Part shown: piece after piece, positions 1 through 10,398 of the stretch
Layout: each line of letters begins with the position of its first letter
Numbering within the stretch: the stretch's first letter is position 1
From: Pyrus communis
Lineage: Eukaryota; Streptophyta; Magnoliopsida; Rosales; Rosaceae
Reading direction: 5' to 3'
DNA: 64,000 nucleotides
Assembly (NCBI RefSeq): GCF_963583255.1
Contig: NC_084814.1
Location: 16,973,464 to 17,037,463 of the forward strand
Notes under the pieces: model-generated
Told to the model about the DNA's origin: nothing
Seen by the model: only the letters and a program-made list of their open reading frames with translations
The model's database searches: none
Translations under genes and position numbers: made by a program

Positions 1-483
1 GTATAGTTTAGATTAATTTTACCGACCTTCGTTCTCTTGGTCACTTATTCATTCTCTTCTTTGATAAACAATCCACTTACAAATAATCATGTATTTTCCG
101 ACCACCGGAGAACATTTTTGTAGTTTTACTTCTTTCAAAGAATATGGACAATGGTTGTTTGGTGCCTAGGTGTATGGAGTTTAATAATCATGAAATGGAA
201 ATTTTTATAGAAACACTTATAAAATATAGTTGTCATGAGGATAAGTTGTTAGACAAAAGTCACATTTTTACTTTCCACACTCATTTTTACTTTCCATACA
301 CTCTTTTAATTTAGGGTTTGTCAGATCGAATGAATTAAAGAAAGATCAAATGATAGAAATTAACAAGATGTGTGAGAAATAAAAAATAATATATAGATAG
401 CACACTCCTAAATAAACAAGAGATATAAAAGTGACCCAAACCAAAACAGGACTATAGGAAAGGAAAGGGAAGAGCTTCTTGTG
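1..483. other. AT-rich intergenic DNA, no gene seen
   Basis: No coding signal is recognisable on either strand. Around 300-400 there is a stretch that resembles, in inverted orientation, part of 46.08-46.22 kb (shared TTCAATTCATTCGATC-like text), so it is probably an old dispersed repeat. Confidence 0.5.
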
Positions 484-821
484 ATTGGGAGTGCTACATC
501 TTATCCCAATAACAAATTTCCTAAATCCACCACGGATAAGAGCTACAAACAACCACATTTGCTTCACAAAGCGCATATTATTGGTATACTGCCAAAAATA
601 ACCCATTTTCTGAATCCTAAGACTGAGATAGGACAAACTAGCTATGCAACCATGCACAAAAGTGAAATGACGAAAATATCCACATATAAAATGTAAAAAC
701 TCACAAGTGATGATGTCATTTTTCTGATTTCGAAGAGAGAGCTGTGAGCTGTGAGGTTTTTGGTTGGCCCAAATCTGTGAGCATATCATGTGCATGTCAC
801 TGGAAAGTGATAATTTTTAAT

Positions 822-945
822 GGGATTTCCAGAATCTAGGTTCAAGTCAAAGATTTACAAACTACATATCTTTAAGGGATTTCCAGAATCTAGTTTAGGT
901 CAAAGATTTGTAAACTACAAATCTTTAAGAAATTTCCAGAATCTA
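822..945. repeat. Tandem repeat, 54-bp unit, about 2.3 copies
   Basis: Units start at 822, 876 and 929 with GGGATTTCCAGAATCTAG or a close variant. The first two units (54 and 53 bp) differ at only a few positions; the third is cut off after about 17 bp. Confidence 0.8.
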
Positions 946-1363
946 AGCCCTTGCATATCTCACAACCTCATCAATTGCACGATACACGTCCACAACAAAA
1001 TTGATACAAATTGCATCAAGAACCCTAATTTCTCATAGTAAAAAAAAAATCCTAGATTAAAATATTGAAAGCTCTAATTTTTGTTGCGACACTCGAATTC
1101 CAGAAAATGACCCATTGCATCAATGACAAGGACTAAGAAAAATAATAGAATATATACAGAGAGAGACCGCTATGTGTAACCATCCATTTAAATATTCCCA
1201 ACAAAGAATAGCTTTCAAGGTTGTTCTCTCACTTAAATTGCATATTGCCCTACTAATAATGTGGGTTAGCAACAATCCATTAACATTACTTGGTCACTAC
1301 CCTATTATCGTCAAAGGATCGCATCCATTGGGATCAAATTTGTCGGTCATGTTTCCCTCTCTC

Positions 1364-1368
<5 letters not shown>

Positions 1369-1434
<66 letters not shown>
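1369..1434. repeat. Poly(T) tract, about 66 bp
   Basis: An uninterrupted T run. It may be the poly(A) tail of a minus-strand retroposon, but no flanking target duplication was found. It could also be a slippage or assembly artefact. Confidence 0.8.
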
Positions 1435-1691
1435 CCTTTTGTCTAGAAAATGAGAGTTGAAATTTTTGGGTAACCCATTTACATGGGAGGGCAATTTGGT
1501 AATTGTAATCTTAGAAAAATCATATTTATGTCCTATTGTTGTGTATGGCGTGTGCATGCTCTGTGCATATTCAAAAAATCTTATTTCAATCCTAAGATTA
1601 AGAAAATGGGTTATTTTTGGCAATTTTACTTTTTTTTTTTTTTTGGGGTGTTGAAAATAGTTTAGATGGAGAGGAGACATATAGAGTGTTA

Positions 1692-1788
1692 GCTTTTTTT
1701 TTGTTTTTTTGTTTTTTGTTTTTTGTTTTTTTTTTTTTTTGAAAGATGCAGCATATATTTCAAAAGGACAAAGTCCATGGTAACCAGT
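1692..1788 (-). mobile_element. 3' end and poly(A) tail of the split LINE
   Basis: Read on the minus strand, about 48 bp of unique sequence (1788-1741) runs straight into an A-rich tail interrupted by C (1740-1692), which is how plant LINEs end. It directly abuts the outer edge of the left LTR. The rest of the LINE (5' UTR, ORF1, first half of ORF2) lies on the same strand beyond the Tat element, from about 19.6 kb down to 15202. I infer that this is the same LINE, split by the Tat insertion, with the second half of ORF2 deleted. The unique part is too short to prove membership of the same family. Confidence 0.55.
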
Positions 1789-2918
1789 TGTTGACTCTAA
1801 AATTACAAAAACCTACGTGGCGCGCATGCTAAGTAAATAATAAGCTAACTACGTCCTTCGGTTGAATGCGGGGCGTGCCAACTCGTCGGCCGAGCTCGGC
1901 CGAGGAGTAAAATTCGTTGATGTAGCGTTGAGCGCGTCGTTGACTTCTCTATCTTGCGATTGCAACCGAGGAAGGAACCCTCTCGGTCTCTGGGTTCTAT
2001 AGCCTGAAGACAAGGCTACTAATTCTGTGGAGTTCACAAATCGTCGGAGCCCGATTCGGTCACTGTGATTATATTCGTAAGAGTATAAGCACGTGGAATC
2101 GAGACCAAACTGTATGGGCACAGGTACTCAAACGTGATATATGTCTTGATGGTAAATGTAGTTCGGCCGTCGGAATGCCGAACCCTGAAACTTACTTGCG
2201 AGTATCCAATCATAAAATCACTCGGCGTCCAGTACGCCGACTAACGCAACTCGTAACACCTGACTATGCCGAGAAGGCTAGCAAGGTGACCTCTACCAAC
2301 AAGGGTTCGAAAACCCTTCTCGGCCGAGACTTAGATAGGTAATCGGTCGGCCTCGGCGCAGTGCTGTTTATCCAAACTAAAAGTGCTTCTCGGTCGGCTG
2401 ATTATGCGGCAGCAGTGCTGTTTATCCAAACTAAAGGTGCTCGCCGGGTGCCTCCACAGTGCTGTTTATCCAAACTGAAGGTATGTCGGCAGAAAAAGAA
2501 AAGGAAAAATCTCAAGGTATTTGAGAGGTTTTGCGCAGGGCAATTGTATACTGGATTGAAGGGGGCCTTTTATATTGCGTGATTTCTTGTATTTATAGCA
2601 CCCCATTCCTTGAGACCGATTTGCATCCTGATCTGGATTGGGAGTCCTTATCCCATTTCAACTCTAACTCGAACACACCCACTCCCACTGGGTTTCTGAA
2701 CTTTCCCCCATTTCGAGGCTTTATTCTTTGCCGGTCGGGAATCCAGGTCGTACCAGGACTTCCTCGACCCTTTCTGTTTATCTGGACTACTTAGGATAGG
2801 ACTTGTCCGACCCTGCCAACTGGTCCGGGATTTATCATTCGGCCCATAGTATTTAACACAGCCTTGGGCCGAGCACATCCTGCTGCTCGGCCCAACAATA
2901 TTATTTTGAGTCCAAACA
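1789..2918 (-). repeat. 3' LTR of the Tat element, complete
   Basis: Begins TGTTGACT and ends CCAAACA on the plus strand, so it has TG...CA ends, and is 1130 bp long. It matches 14240-15201 almost base for base up to 2751, then continues 167 bp further to a polypurine tract. Three copies of GTGCTGTTTATCCAAACT lie at about 2363, 2418 and 2460 as internal subrepeats. Confidence 0.93.
2590..2597 (-). promoter_or_regulatory. TATA box of the left LTR
   Basis: TATAAATA on the minus strand inside the LTR, conserved in the other LTR at 15041-15048. The position suits the U3/R boundary of the retroelement promoter. From this 3' LTR it would fire outward to the left. Confidence 0.6.
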
Positions 2919-2930
2919 TTGCCCCTTCGC
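2919..2930 (-). other. Polypurine tract
   Basis: On the minus strand GCGAAGGGGCAA directly precedes the first base (TGTTTGGA) of the 3' LTR. This is the expected primer for plus-strand DNA synthesis, and it fixes the LTR edge at 2918. Confidence 0.75.
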
Positions 2931-3347
2931 TTCTGAGGTCACCGACTGTTAACTTTTGGTCGGGCCTCGACCTTGAAGAAGCGGAAACGCCTATTGCTTT
3001 TTGGACTTTATTTCCCTTGATGACCACTACTTGTGCACATTTATGAGACATGATTGCACTCTCCTCGTTACCCCCAACGTACAGCCACGTGTCGATTCTT
3101 CGCCGATCTTAACGGTTTTCAATCATGGCCCTAAAAACATGCACCCACCGAAGCGTCTCTTCCTCATTAATGCATTAAAACCGCCGCCGCACGCAATCGT
3201 GCGTCCTGGATCCTCGAGACCTCGATCCTATCCTTGCAGGTTCCCAAAATATCAGAAATGATTGGGACCTTTTCCCGGTTAAATTTCCCCCCAATTCGAA
3301 CCAGTGCTTTTCGAATACCAAACGTTTGATCTTCATCCTGAAAAGCC

Positions 3348-3354
3348 TATAAAA
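3348..3354 (+). promoter_or_regulatory. Candidate TATA box of the antisense PMD gene
   Basis: TATAAAA lies 138 bp upstream of the ATG at 3492, outside the LTR, on the strand opposite to gag-pol. This suggests that the gene has its own promoter and is not driven from the LTR. Confidence 0.55.
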
Positions 3355-3491
3355 CCCAAACTTCTACCATTCACAGCCCACGCCTTCAGAAATTTCGAAA
3401 TCTTTATTTTATCATTCCCGTTTGTTCAAGCAACACCTTCAAGTTCTTCCTGCAACCTCTTGTTTTAAACCCCAAATCCTTTCCTCCATCA

Positions 3492-6400
3492 ATGGCTTCC
3501 TTTATCTCAAAGCTCTCTGACGAGTGCAGCAAATGCAAGGACTTCATCGATCGGAGCGCCATCAAGACGCTGCGATTCGAAAACGATATGGCCACTACCC
3601 ACCAGATTCTGGGCCCCCTTTTCAAGGACGCAGTACTGTCGTCCATCACTAACCTTCTCAAGGAGCAGTGCTTAATACCCCTACTGCAGGGGTTCGATTG
3701 GTTGAAATGGACTCTGGCGCGACCTCAAGGAGCCTGGCCCTCGACCACCACAGCCTGGGCCGCCTGGGTTGACCGAATGAGCACATTCTTCGGCAAAGAG
3801 TGGAAAGCTCTTGGTATCTATGATGCCATCATTCTTTCGACCATGGAGATTGCCATGGACAATGAGCTGCTTATGGCGGCCCTGAGTTTATGGTGTTCGG
3901 CCACCAACACCATGATCCTGCATTTCGGTCCTCTCGGCCCTACAGTCCTCGACATTTCGGCCATCCTTGGGACTTCTCCAACCGGCCTTCCCATCGATGC
4001 CGCCCTTTCCGGATACCCTTCTCCTTTCGACCTAAAGGCGTTATTCGACGAACGGGCCGTCGAGACGCTTAGTCGGGGCGACCGGGAGCCCTCAAGGGAA
4101 GAAGTTCAGAAGCTCCACAAAAACTTCTTCAACTACAACACTCTCATCCTTCACTTCGCCGGCCGAGGCGAGGAAAGCCTTAGGAAGGGAGAACACGAAG
4201 CCTTCCTCTTCTACTGGTACAACAAATTCATTTGTTGTACCAGGTCAAACAAATGCCTGGTCGAGAACATGCCGGTGGCCCAGGCACTGGCTAATGGTCG
4301 TTCCTTGGCGCTCAGCCCGGCCATACTCGCCAACCTCTACCGTTGCTTGGCCGAGACGACTATTAACAAGATTGACCCGCACCAGAACGGACCCCTCTGG
4401 GTGTTCCAACTTTGGTTGCAGGTTTACTTTTCCACCCTTCGGCCGGAGGTTCCTGCCTTCCAACGATCGGCCGTCCTCGGCCTCCAACTGGCCTCTCGAC
4501 TGGCGCCTCCTCACCAGGCGGACGAGGTCCTCAAACACTTCTTCAGCCTCGACGTCCTTTCGGACGACGAGTTCCTGGTATGCCGGTACCAGGAGTACCC
4601 TACCTCGATTAGGCTCCCTACGGCAGCATGGGCCGAGTCCGAGGATGCGGACATCCGTCAACGCTGGGGGTCATTCGTTCTGGCTCGCGATCTTCCTCTT
4701 GGTTGCTATGCCCGCCGAGCCAGCTGGGAGGTCTACCATCCCCATTTCGTCGCCCGGCAACTTGGCTACCTCCAAGGCTGCCCTGTACCCCTGCTTGCTT
4801 CTCGGTCCCTCCTGAGTCGAGGGCGTCTTTCTGGTTCCTCTGAGAGGGAATGTAAGACGTCGGAGCAGGAGTTTCAGGAGAAGTACACCAGTGACTTCTT
4901 CGGCGTCTCGGCCGAAGACATGGTAAGCAGAATCTTCGGCGACCGCCCCAGACCAGCGCCCTCGGCCCAACCCAAGGAGTCGATCTAAGGTATATTGTCC
5001 TTTCGCTCTTTGTATTTCAATTGCTTGTCCTCGGTTATTAATTACTTTGCTATTTCAGGGGGTCGCGTGTCGAGGAAGGTGGAAGTGGTCGCCGCGGTGG
5101 CGAGGTCGAAGAAATTGGCTCCTATGAAGAGGACCATCGCCACCGAGCGGACAGTCCCCGCAAAATGCCTCACTCGAGAAGCCGAGCCGGAGGATGATGC
5201 TCCTCGTTCTTCTAAGCGCGTCAAGAAATTGGCAAAGAATGGCGACCGGGAGATTCATGTTATTCTCAGTGACACCACATGGACAACTGCTCCTGCCGAT
5301 TCTCCTTCTGTCCCGGCTGCCCCAGCTTCTCCAAACCCGATTCCTCCAGCCGTCTCTCTGCCTGAGACCACGGCCGATCCAGTCGTCGTATCAGCTCCAG
5401 CTTCGGAGCCGGTTATAGCACCTGCCGTGGAGGAGTCGGCTGCACCTGTCGAGGCACCTTCCACTCAGCGACCGACGGTCTTTCTAGAAGAGGTAAAATT
5501 CTACCTCTATCCTTTGTTTCTTTAGGCTTCTAGAATCTAGTCATAACGAAACTTTCCTCAGGACGTCGAGAGCGAGAGTGACGAGGTGCCGCTGGAGCGC
5601 CGTCCTCGACCAGCCAACTCTCCTCCTGTCCATCCTCCTACGGCGGATCGCGGCAAGCGACCCATGGTCGATCCTGAGGCAACGGCCGAAACGCCGATCT
5701 ATCCGCAGGATGAAGACCTTCCCATTCCTCCGCAGGAAGTCTCTTCGGCCTTTGTAAGTCTTGTTTCTTTTGCGTTGATTTTATCATGACACATGTTCTT
5801 AAAAGACTATTAAATGTCAGGTGCCCGAACGTTCATTTCACCGACAATTTTATGCGCCGACAGGCGTTGTCTATATTTCCTGACCACCGTTGTGGCCATC
5901 AAATGCAGATGACCTCCATCGGCCGCGTGAATTGAGAAGCGGTCTAAGGCACTGGGCTCGGCCATTAAGTTCTCTGGGTTTGAGCAATGGCCCAGAGGGC
6001 ATGGCCGAACTCTCCTCTCGGCAGGTCTAAAACAATCCCTTTGTCATGCACTATATTTCGTCGTCTTATTTTTCTTCACAAAGGTTTCCTTTTATGTGCA
6101 GCCATCGTGGGAAGTGGAGCTCGACGCTCTTCTTCAGAGCACGACTGGTGAGGCCGGCTCCTCTGCTGCTCATGCCGAACCAGTGGGAACCATGCCCGAG
6201 GCCCAAGCCTTCGTGAAGCTGCACGAAGTCCTGTCTCTCTCTGCCTCCCAAGCTCTCCGATGCAAGGGCCTTGACTCCGTTGGGGAGTGTCTTAATGACC
6301 TCGCCAGCGGTGATTACCTGAGCACGGAGAATATCTCATTCCTTACCGACCTTTTGGAGCGGACTCGACAACACTTCAATATTTTTGAACGAGCCCTGCA

Positions 6401-6724
6401 AGCCGAGGACGACTTGAAGGCAACCAAGGTCGCGCAAGAGGCTGGTCGAGCTGAGATGGAGGCAATAAAAGCCAAGAAAGCGAAGCTGATCGAGTTTGAT
6501 CGCCATATCTCTGACCTCCAGCGTCAAGGTCTGCTGCCGCTTCAGAGCTTGAGAAGGACTTCGAGGCCAACAGGGCTCGGCTGACGGCCTTCGCTGCCGG
6601 CGCACGGCACATCCAGCAATTGCAGGTCAACAAAAAGACAAGGCAGGCTGAGATAATTTTGAGCGAAGCGAAGTGGTTGGAGCTGAAAGCTGCCCTCGAG
6701 ACTTTCCTCCCCTCGACCCCCTAG
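3492..6724 (+). pseudogene. Plant mobile domain (PMD) protein gene, antisense within the Tat element
   Basis: Four exons are read as 3492-4989, 5059-5492, 5562-5753 and 6102-6724, each intron GT-AG, and the frame runs on across all three junctions (about 915 codons). Exon 1 encodes a PMD/aminotransferase-like region: the stretch around LWCSATNT, LGPTVLDISAILGTSPTGLP and the Trp-rich helices are typical. Exons 2 and 3 are Pro/Ala/Ser-rich and acidic with a basic patch (SSKRVKKLAK). Exon 4 is charged and helical, probably coiled coil. Two lesions: TAA at 4986-4988, the last full codon before the first splice site, and a one-base-type frameshift near 6525-6535, after which the other frame stays open to TAG at 6722. 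PMD proteins such as MAIN and MAIL1 act in gene and transposon silencing in Arabidopsis; a role for this copy is unknown. Alternatively, only exon 1 (498 aa) is used. Confidence 0.82.
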
Positions 6725-6831
6725 GAATTTATCTTTGTATTCGTTCTTTTGTTATCAATACAATGGTTCTTTTGCTATCAATGTAATGCTTTGACTATCA
6801 ATACAATGGTTATTATCAACACAATGGTCTT

Positions 6832-7842
6832 TTACTCTTGCATTTCCCATGTAATTGGATAGTACTTTTTTAAAAACTTTCCATTAATTGGCAATTTGTG
6901 AACTGAACCCGTCCGATCTTTAAGATGATATGCCCCATTACCGAGAACTTTATGAACGATGAAAGGCCCTTCCCAATTCGGCGACCATTTACCAAATCGG
7001 GGGTCTTTAATCCCGACGGGCAACACCGTTTGCCAAACCAATTCTCCTTCGCCGAACGTTTTTTGTCTTACACGCTGGTTATACGCTCGTTCGGCAATTT
7101 TCTTTTGTGCTATCAATAAGTTGCCCGCGTCGATTCGATTTTCTTCTAAGTCTTCTAATTCTTGTCGCATCGCTTGGCTATATTCGACACTGAACAAACT
7201 ACTCTGCTCGATTACTCGCAATGAGTTTATACTCAACTCGACCGGTAACATAGCGTCGTGCCCAAAAGTTAACGCGTAAGGAGTGGTTCCAGTGGCCGAC
7301 CGGGGTGAAGTTCGGTATGCCCATAATGCTTCATTTAACTTCAAATGCCACAACCCAGGTCTTTCTCTTACTGTTTTTTCGAGGATGCCGATCAACACTT
7401 TATTGCTTGCCTCGGCCTGTCCGTTTGCCTGAGGGTAGTACGGTGTAGATTGCTCAAGTCGGATATTCAGACTTGCCGCGTATTCCTTAAACCTATCGGC
7501 CGTGAATATGGTGCCATTGTCAGTTATGATCGTTTCTGGTACGCCGAATCTGGTCACAATATTCTCCTTTACGAAATTGCATACCTCTTTGGCCGTTAAT
7601 TCGGCGTATGATCTTGCCTCGACCCATTTAGTGAAATAGTCAGTCGCTACAATTATCCACGCGTGTTTCGTCGCCCCCGACGATGGCGTGATTTTTTCGA
7701 TTACGTCCATTGCCCATCCCCTGAACGGCCATGGTTTAGTAACCGAGTGGAGTAATTCGGCCGGGGCTCTCTGTACGGGTCCATGGATTTGGCATGGTAC
7801 ACATCTTCGTGCATATTCGATGCAATCCTTTAATATACTGGG
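6832..7842 (-). pseudogene. Tat element integrase
   Basis: The integrase follows RNase H in the same frame after a stop at 7843-7845. The zinc-binding HHCC region straddles that stop: the histidines lie upstream in the RT/RNase H frame (EVHEG...RRHGYF) and the CVPCQ pair downstream. The catalytic core is open from 7710 and shows the DDE triad: Asp in MDVIEK, Asp in ITDNGTIF and Glu in NGQAEASNK. The C-terminal part has the GPFIVHKVLGNGAYHL block typical of gypsy integrases. The terminal stop is at 6832, only about 107 bp from the end of the converging PMD gene. The core looks intact, but the stop in the zinc finger would prevent a full polyprotein. Confidence 0.92.
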
Positions 7843-10398
7843 TCAAAAATAACCGTGTCGTCGAAGCAACCAGCGCATCTTTCGTCCAGATTGGTGTGCC
7901 CCGCAAATTCCTTCATGTACCTCGGCCATTGCTTGGGCAGCCTCGTGTGGGCTGAGGCACAATAGTAGTAACCCGTCTTCACTCTTGCGGTATAATTCAT
8001 TTTGGTACGACACGTAATTCGTGGCGAGGACCTTCGTTCTCCGGTTGTGTTTCCCATTGGGGTTATCGAGGTATCGTAACATCGTCTTTCTCCAATCATC
8101 TGGTTCCAACTCGACGACACATACTTCTACGGGATCTCCCCGTTCTAGTAGGGATGGGAGCGACATCACCCTTGTGCGTATTACGTGTGCGCGCTGGAGA
8201 GTTTGCCGATTGATCAAGGCTGGGTACGATAGCAGACTTGCGGCTGCAATTCGGCCTAGCTTGCCCCCCGTGAGTTGTGTTCCGGAGACGATCTGGGCGA
8301 GTTCGTCGGCGTCTGTGTTGTGAATACGTGAAATATGTTCAAATGTGATCCGTTCGAACGACTCGGCCAGGTAGGTGGCGACCATGTGATAGGGCGCTAA
8401 AGTACAACTCATGCAACGAAACATGTCGTTCAGTTGGTTAATCACAAGTTCGGAATCACCGAGGACGAGAACGCGGGAGGCCCGTAGATCGTGTAAAACG
8501 TGGAGGCCGATAATGAGGGCTTCATATTCGGCATGATTATTTGTACAGCTGAAATCCAACTTGAGAGAAAAATACCATCGGCAATGGTCGGGCGACTGAA
8601 TTGCAATGCCGACACCCGCCGAGGTCGAAGTGCTGGAACCATCAAAATGCATAGTCCAATGGTTATCACGTGTTGTGACTAAACCAATGTCGACGTCGCC
8701 TCCCCCGAAACCATAAGGGGAAGGGTGTTGGGCCAAGAAATCGGCGAGGGCTTGCCCCTTGACGGCCTTTTGGGGTACGTACTGAAGGCTGAACTCGGAT
8801 AAGGCGAGCGTCCATTTCCCGATTCGGCTTTTGACGATGGGCCGAGTGAGCATGTAACGAATTACGTCTGTTTGGGCGATGACCTGCGTAACTGATGGGA
8901 GCATGTAATGCCTAAGCTTTGATGCGGCAAAAAACAAAGCTAAGCAAAGTTTTTCGACACGTGAATAATTGAGCTTTGGTGAATTCAGATTACGGCTAAG
9001 GTAAAAGATAGCTTGTTCACGTCCTACATTATTATCTTGCGCGAGGAGACAACCAATGGATTCAGCGGCTGCCGAAATGTATAATTTAAGGGGTTTGCCG
9101 CGACAAGGTGGAACTAGCACGGGTGGGGTGGAAAGGGCCACCTTGATTTGCGTAAATGCAGTTTGATGCTCTTCGCGCCATTCAAATTTGTCGGTATCCT
9201 TAAGTTTGAGGAGCGTAGAAAAGGCCTTCATCTTACCGGCCGAATTGGCGATGAAGCGGCGGAGGAAATTTATCTGCCCGAGTAATGACTGGAGCTGTTT
9301 CTTTGTTGTCGGAGGTGGAGCGCTAATGATTGCGCGGGCTTTATTTTCGTCGACTTCAATGCCGCGATGGTGCACCAAAAATCCTAAAAAATTACCGGCC
9401 GACACACCAAAGGCGCACTTGGCCGGGTTCATTTTGAGATTATTCTTGCGCATGCGAAGGAACGCTTGCCGCAGATTATCCAGGTGCGTGTGGCGGCGTT
9501 TAGACTTGACCACCACATCATCGATATAAACTTCGACGATTGTACCGATTAGGTCATGGAATATCATATTCATGGCTCGTTGGTATGTGGCGCCGGCATT
9601 CTTGAGGCCGAATGGCATAACTACCCATTCGTAAGTACCGAGTGCCCCAGGGCAGCGGAAAGCCGTCTTGTGGACGTCGGCTTCGGCGATGAAAATCTGG
9701 TTGTATCCCGCATGGCCGTCCATAAAAGATAGCAATTCATGGTTAGCTGCGGCATCAATGAGCAGGTCTGAGATTGGCATCGTATATTCATCCTTGGGAG
9801 TAGCCAGATTTAGATTACGGAAATCGATGCAAATGCGAAGGGCTCCGTTTTTCTTTAATACTGGGACGATATTGGCCAACCATTCGACGTACCGAGCGGT
9901 CCTAATAAACCCGGCTTTTAGAAGCCGAATTAACTCCTCTTTGATGCCGAGTTGTACCTCGGTCAAAAATCGGCGTGTGGGTTGCCGAAAAGGCTTACAC
10001 CCATCCTTGATGCGTAGCTCATGCTCTACAAGGTTTCGATTGAGGCCTGGCATTTCATGGTAGTTCCACGCGAAGCAATCTCTAAATTCCTGGAGTAACT
10101 TACGGAGTTCGACCTTCATAGACGGTGGGAGTAGCGCGCTAATAAACAATGTTCGAGGATCATCGGCCGTGCCTACATTAACTTCTTCTAATGGGTCCTT
10201 AACCTGAGGCCGATGGTCTTCGAGTTCGGCCGGTGCGGCCTGAACTTTATCAAAAGTTAGCACAGGGCCGTTATCTGCTTCGGCCAAAAATTCGATTAAA
10301 TTGATGCCGAAATTTGGTTGCTTGGTACCAATGGGCCAGCAGACGTTCCATTGTTGATGAAACCGCGGCCTGACGCCGTTCTTGTCTGGTGTAATCAA
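7843..10398 (-). pseudogene. Tat element reverse transcriptase and dual RNase H
   Basis: One open frame of 851 codons. RT lies at about residues 135-340, with YIDD at 291-294 as the catalytic pair of aspartates and MPFGLKNAGATYQR before it. A first gypsy-type RNase H follows at about 435-515. Its expected first acidic residue appears as Ser (LYISAAA), so it is probably inactive. A second, archaeal-type RNase H lies at about 580-700 with Asp in HFDGSS, Glu in HAEYEAL, Asp in GDSEL and Asp in NTDADEL. Two RNase H domains are diagnostic of the Tat lineage. The frame is shifted relative to the protease part at about 10395 and ends at a TGA in the integrase zinc finger. The first codon shown is not an ATG, as this is an internal part of a polyprotein. 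Confidence 0.93.

Larger units (their letters stand above)
588..1626. repeat. Inverted repeat pair (about 588-680 and 1530-1626)
   Basis: The text GCCAAAAATAACCCATTTTC at 588 recurs as its reverse complement ending near 1626. Weaker similarity extends about 95 bp into each arm. The arms are diverged and lie about 850 bp apart. This could be two inverted copies of one short repeat or the ends of an old non-autonomous element. No target duplication was found. Confidence 0.5.

Noticed and set aside
8021..8323. Plus-strand open frames over pol (also at 9188-9529, 9668-10063, 11127-11546)
   Set aside because: Shadows of the minus-strand gag-pol frame; no domain of their own and no splice or promoter signals like those of the PMD gene.
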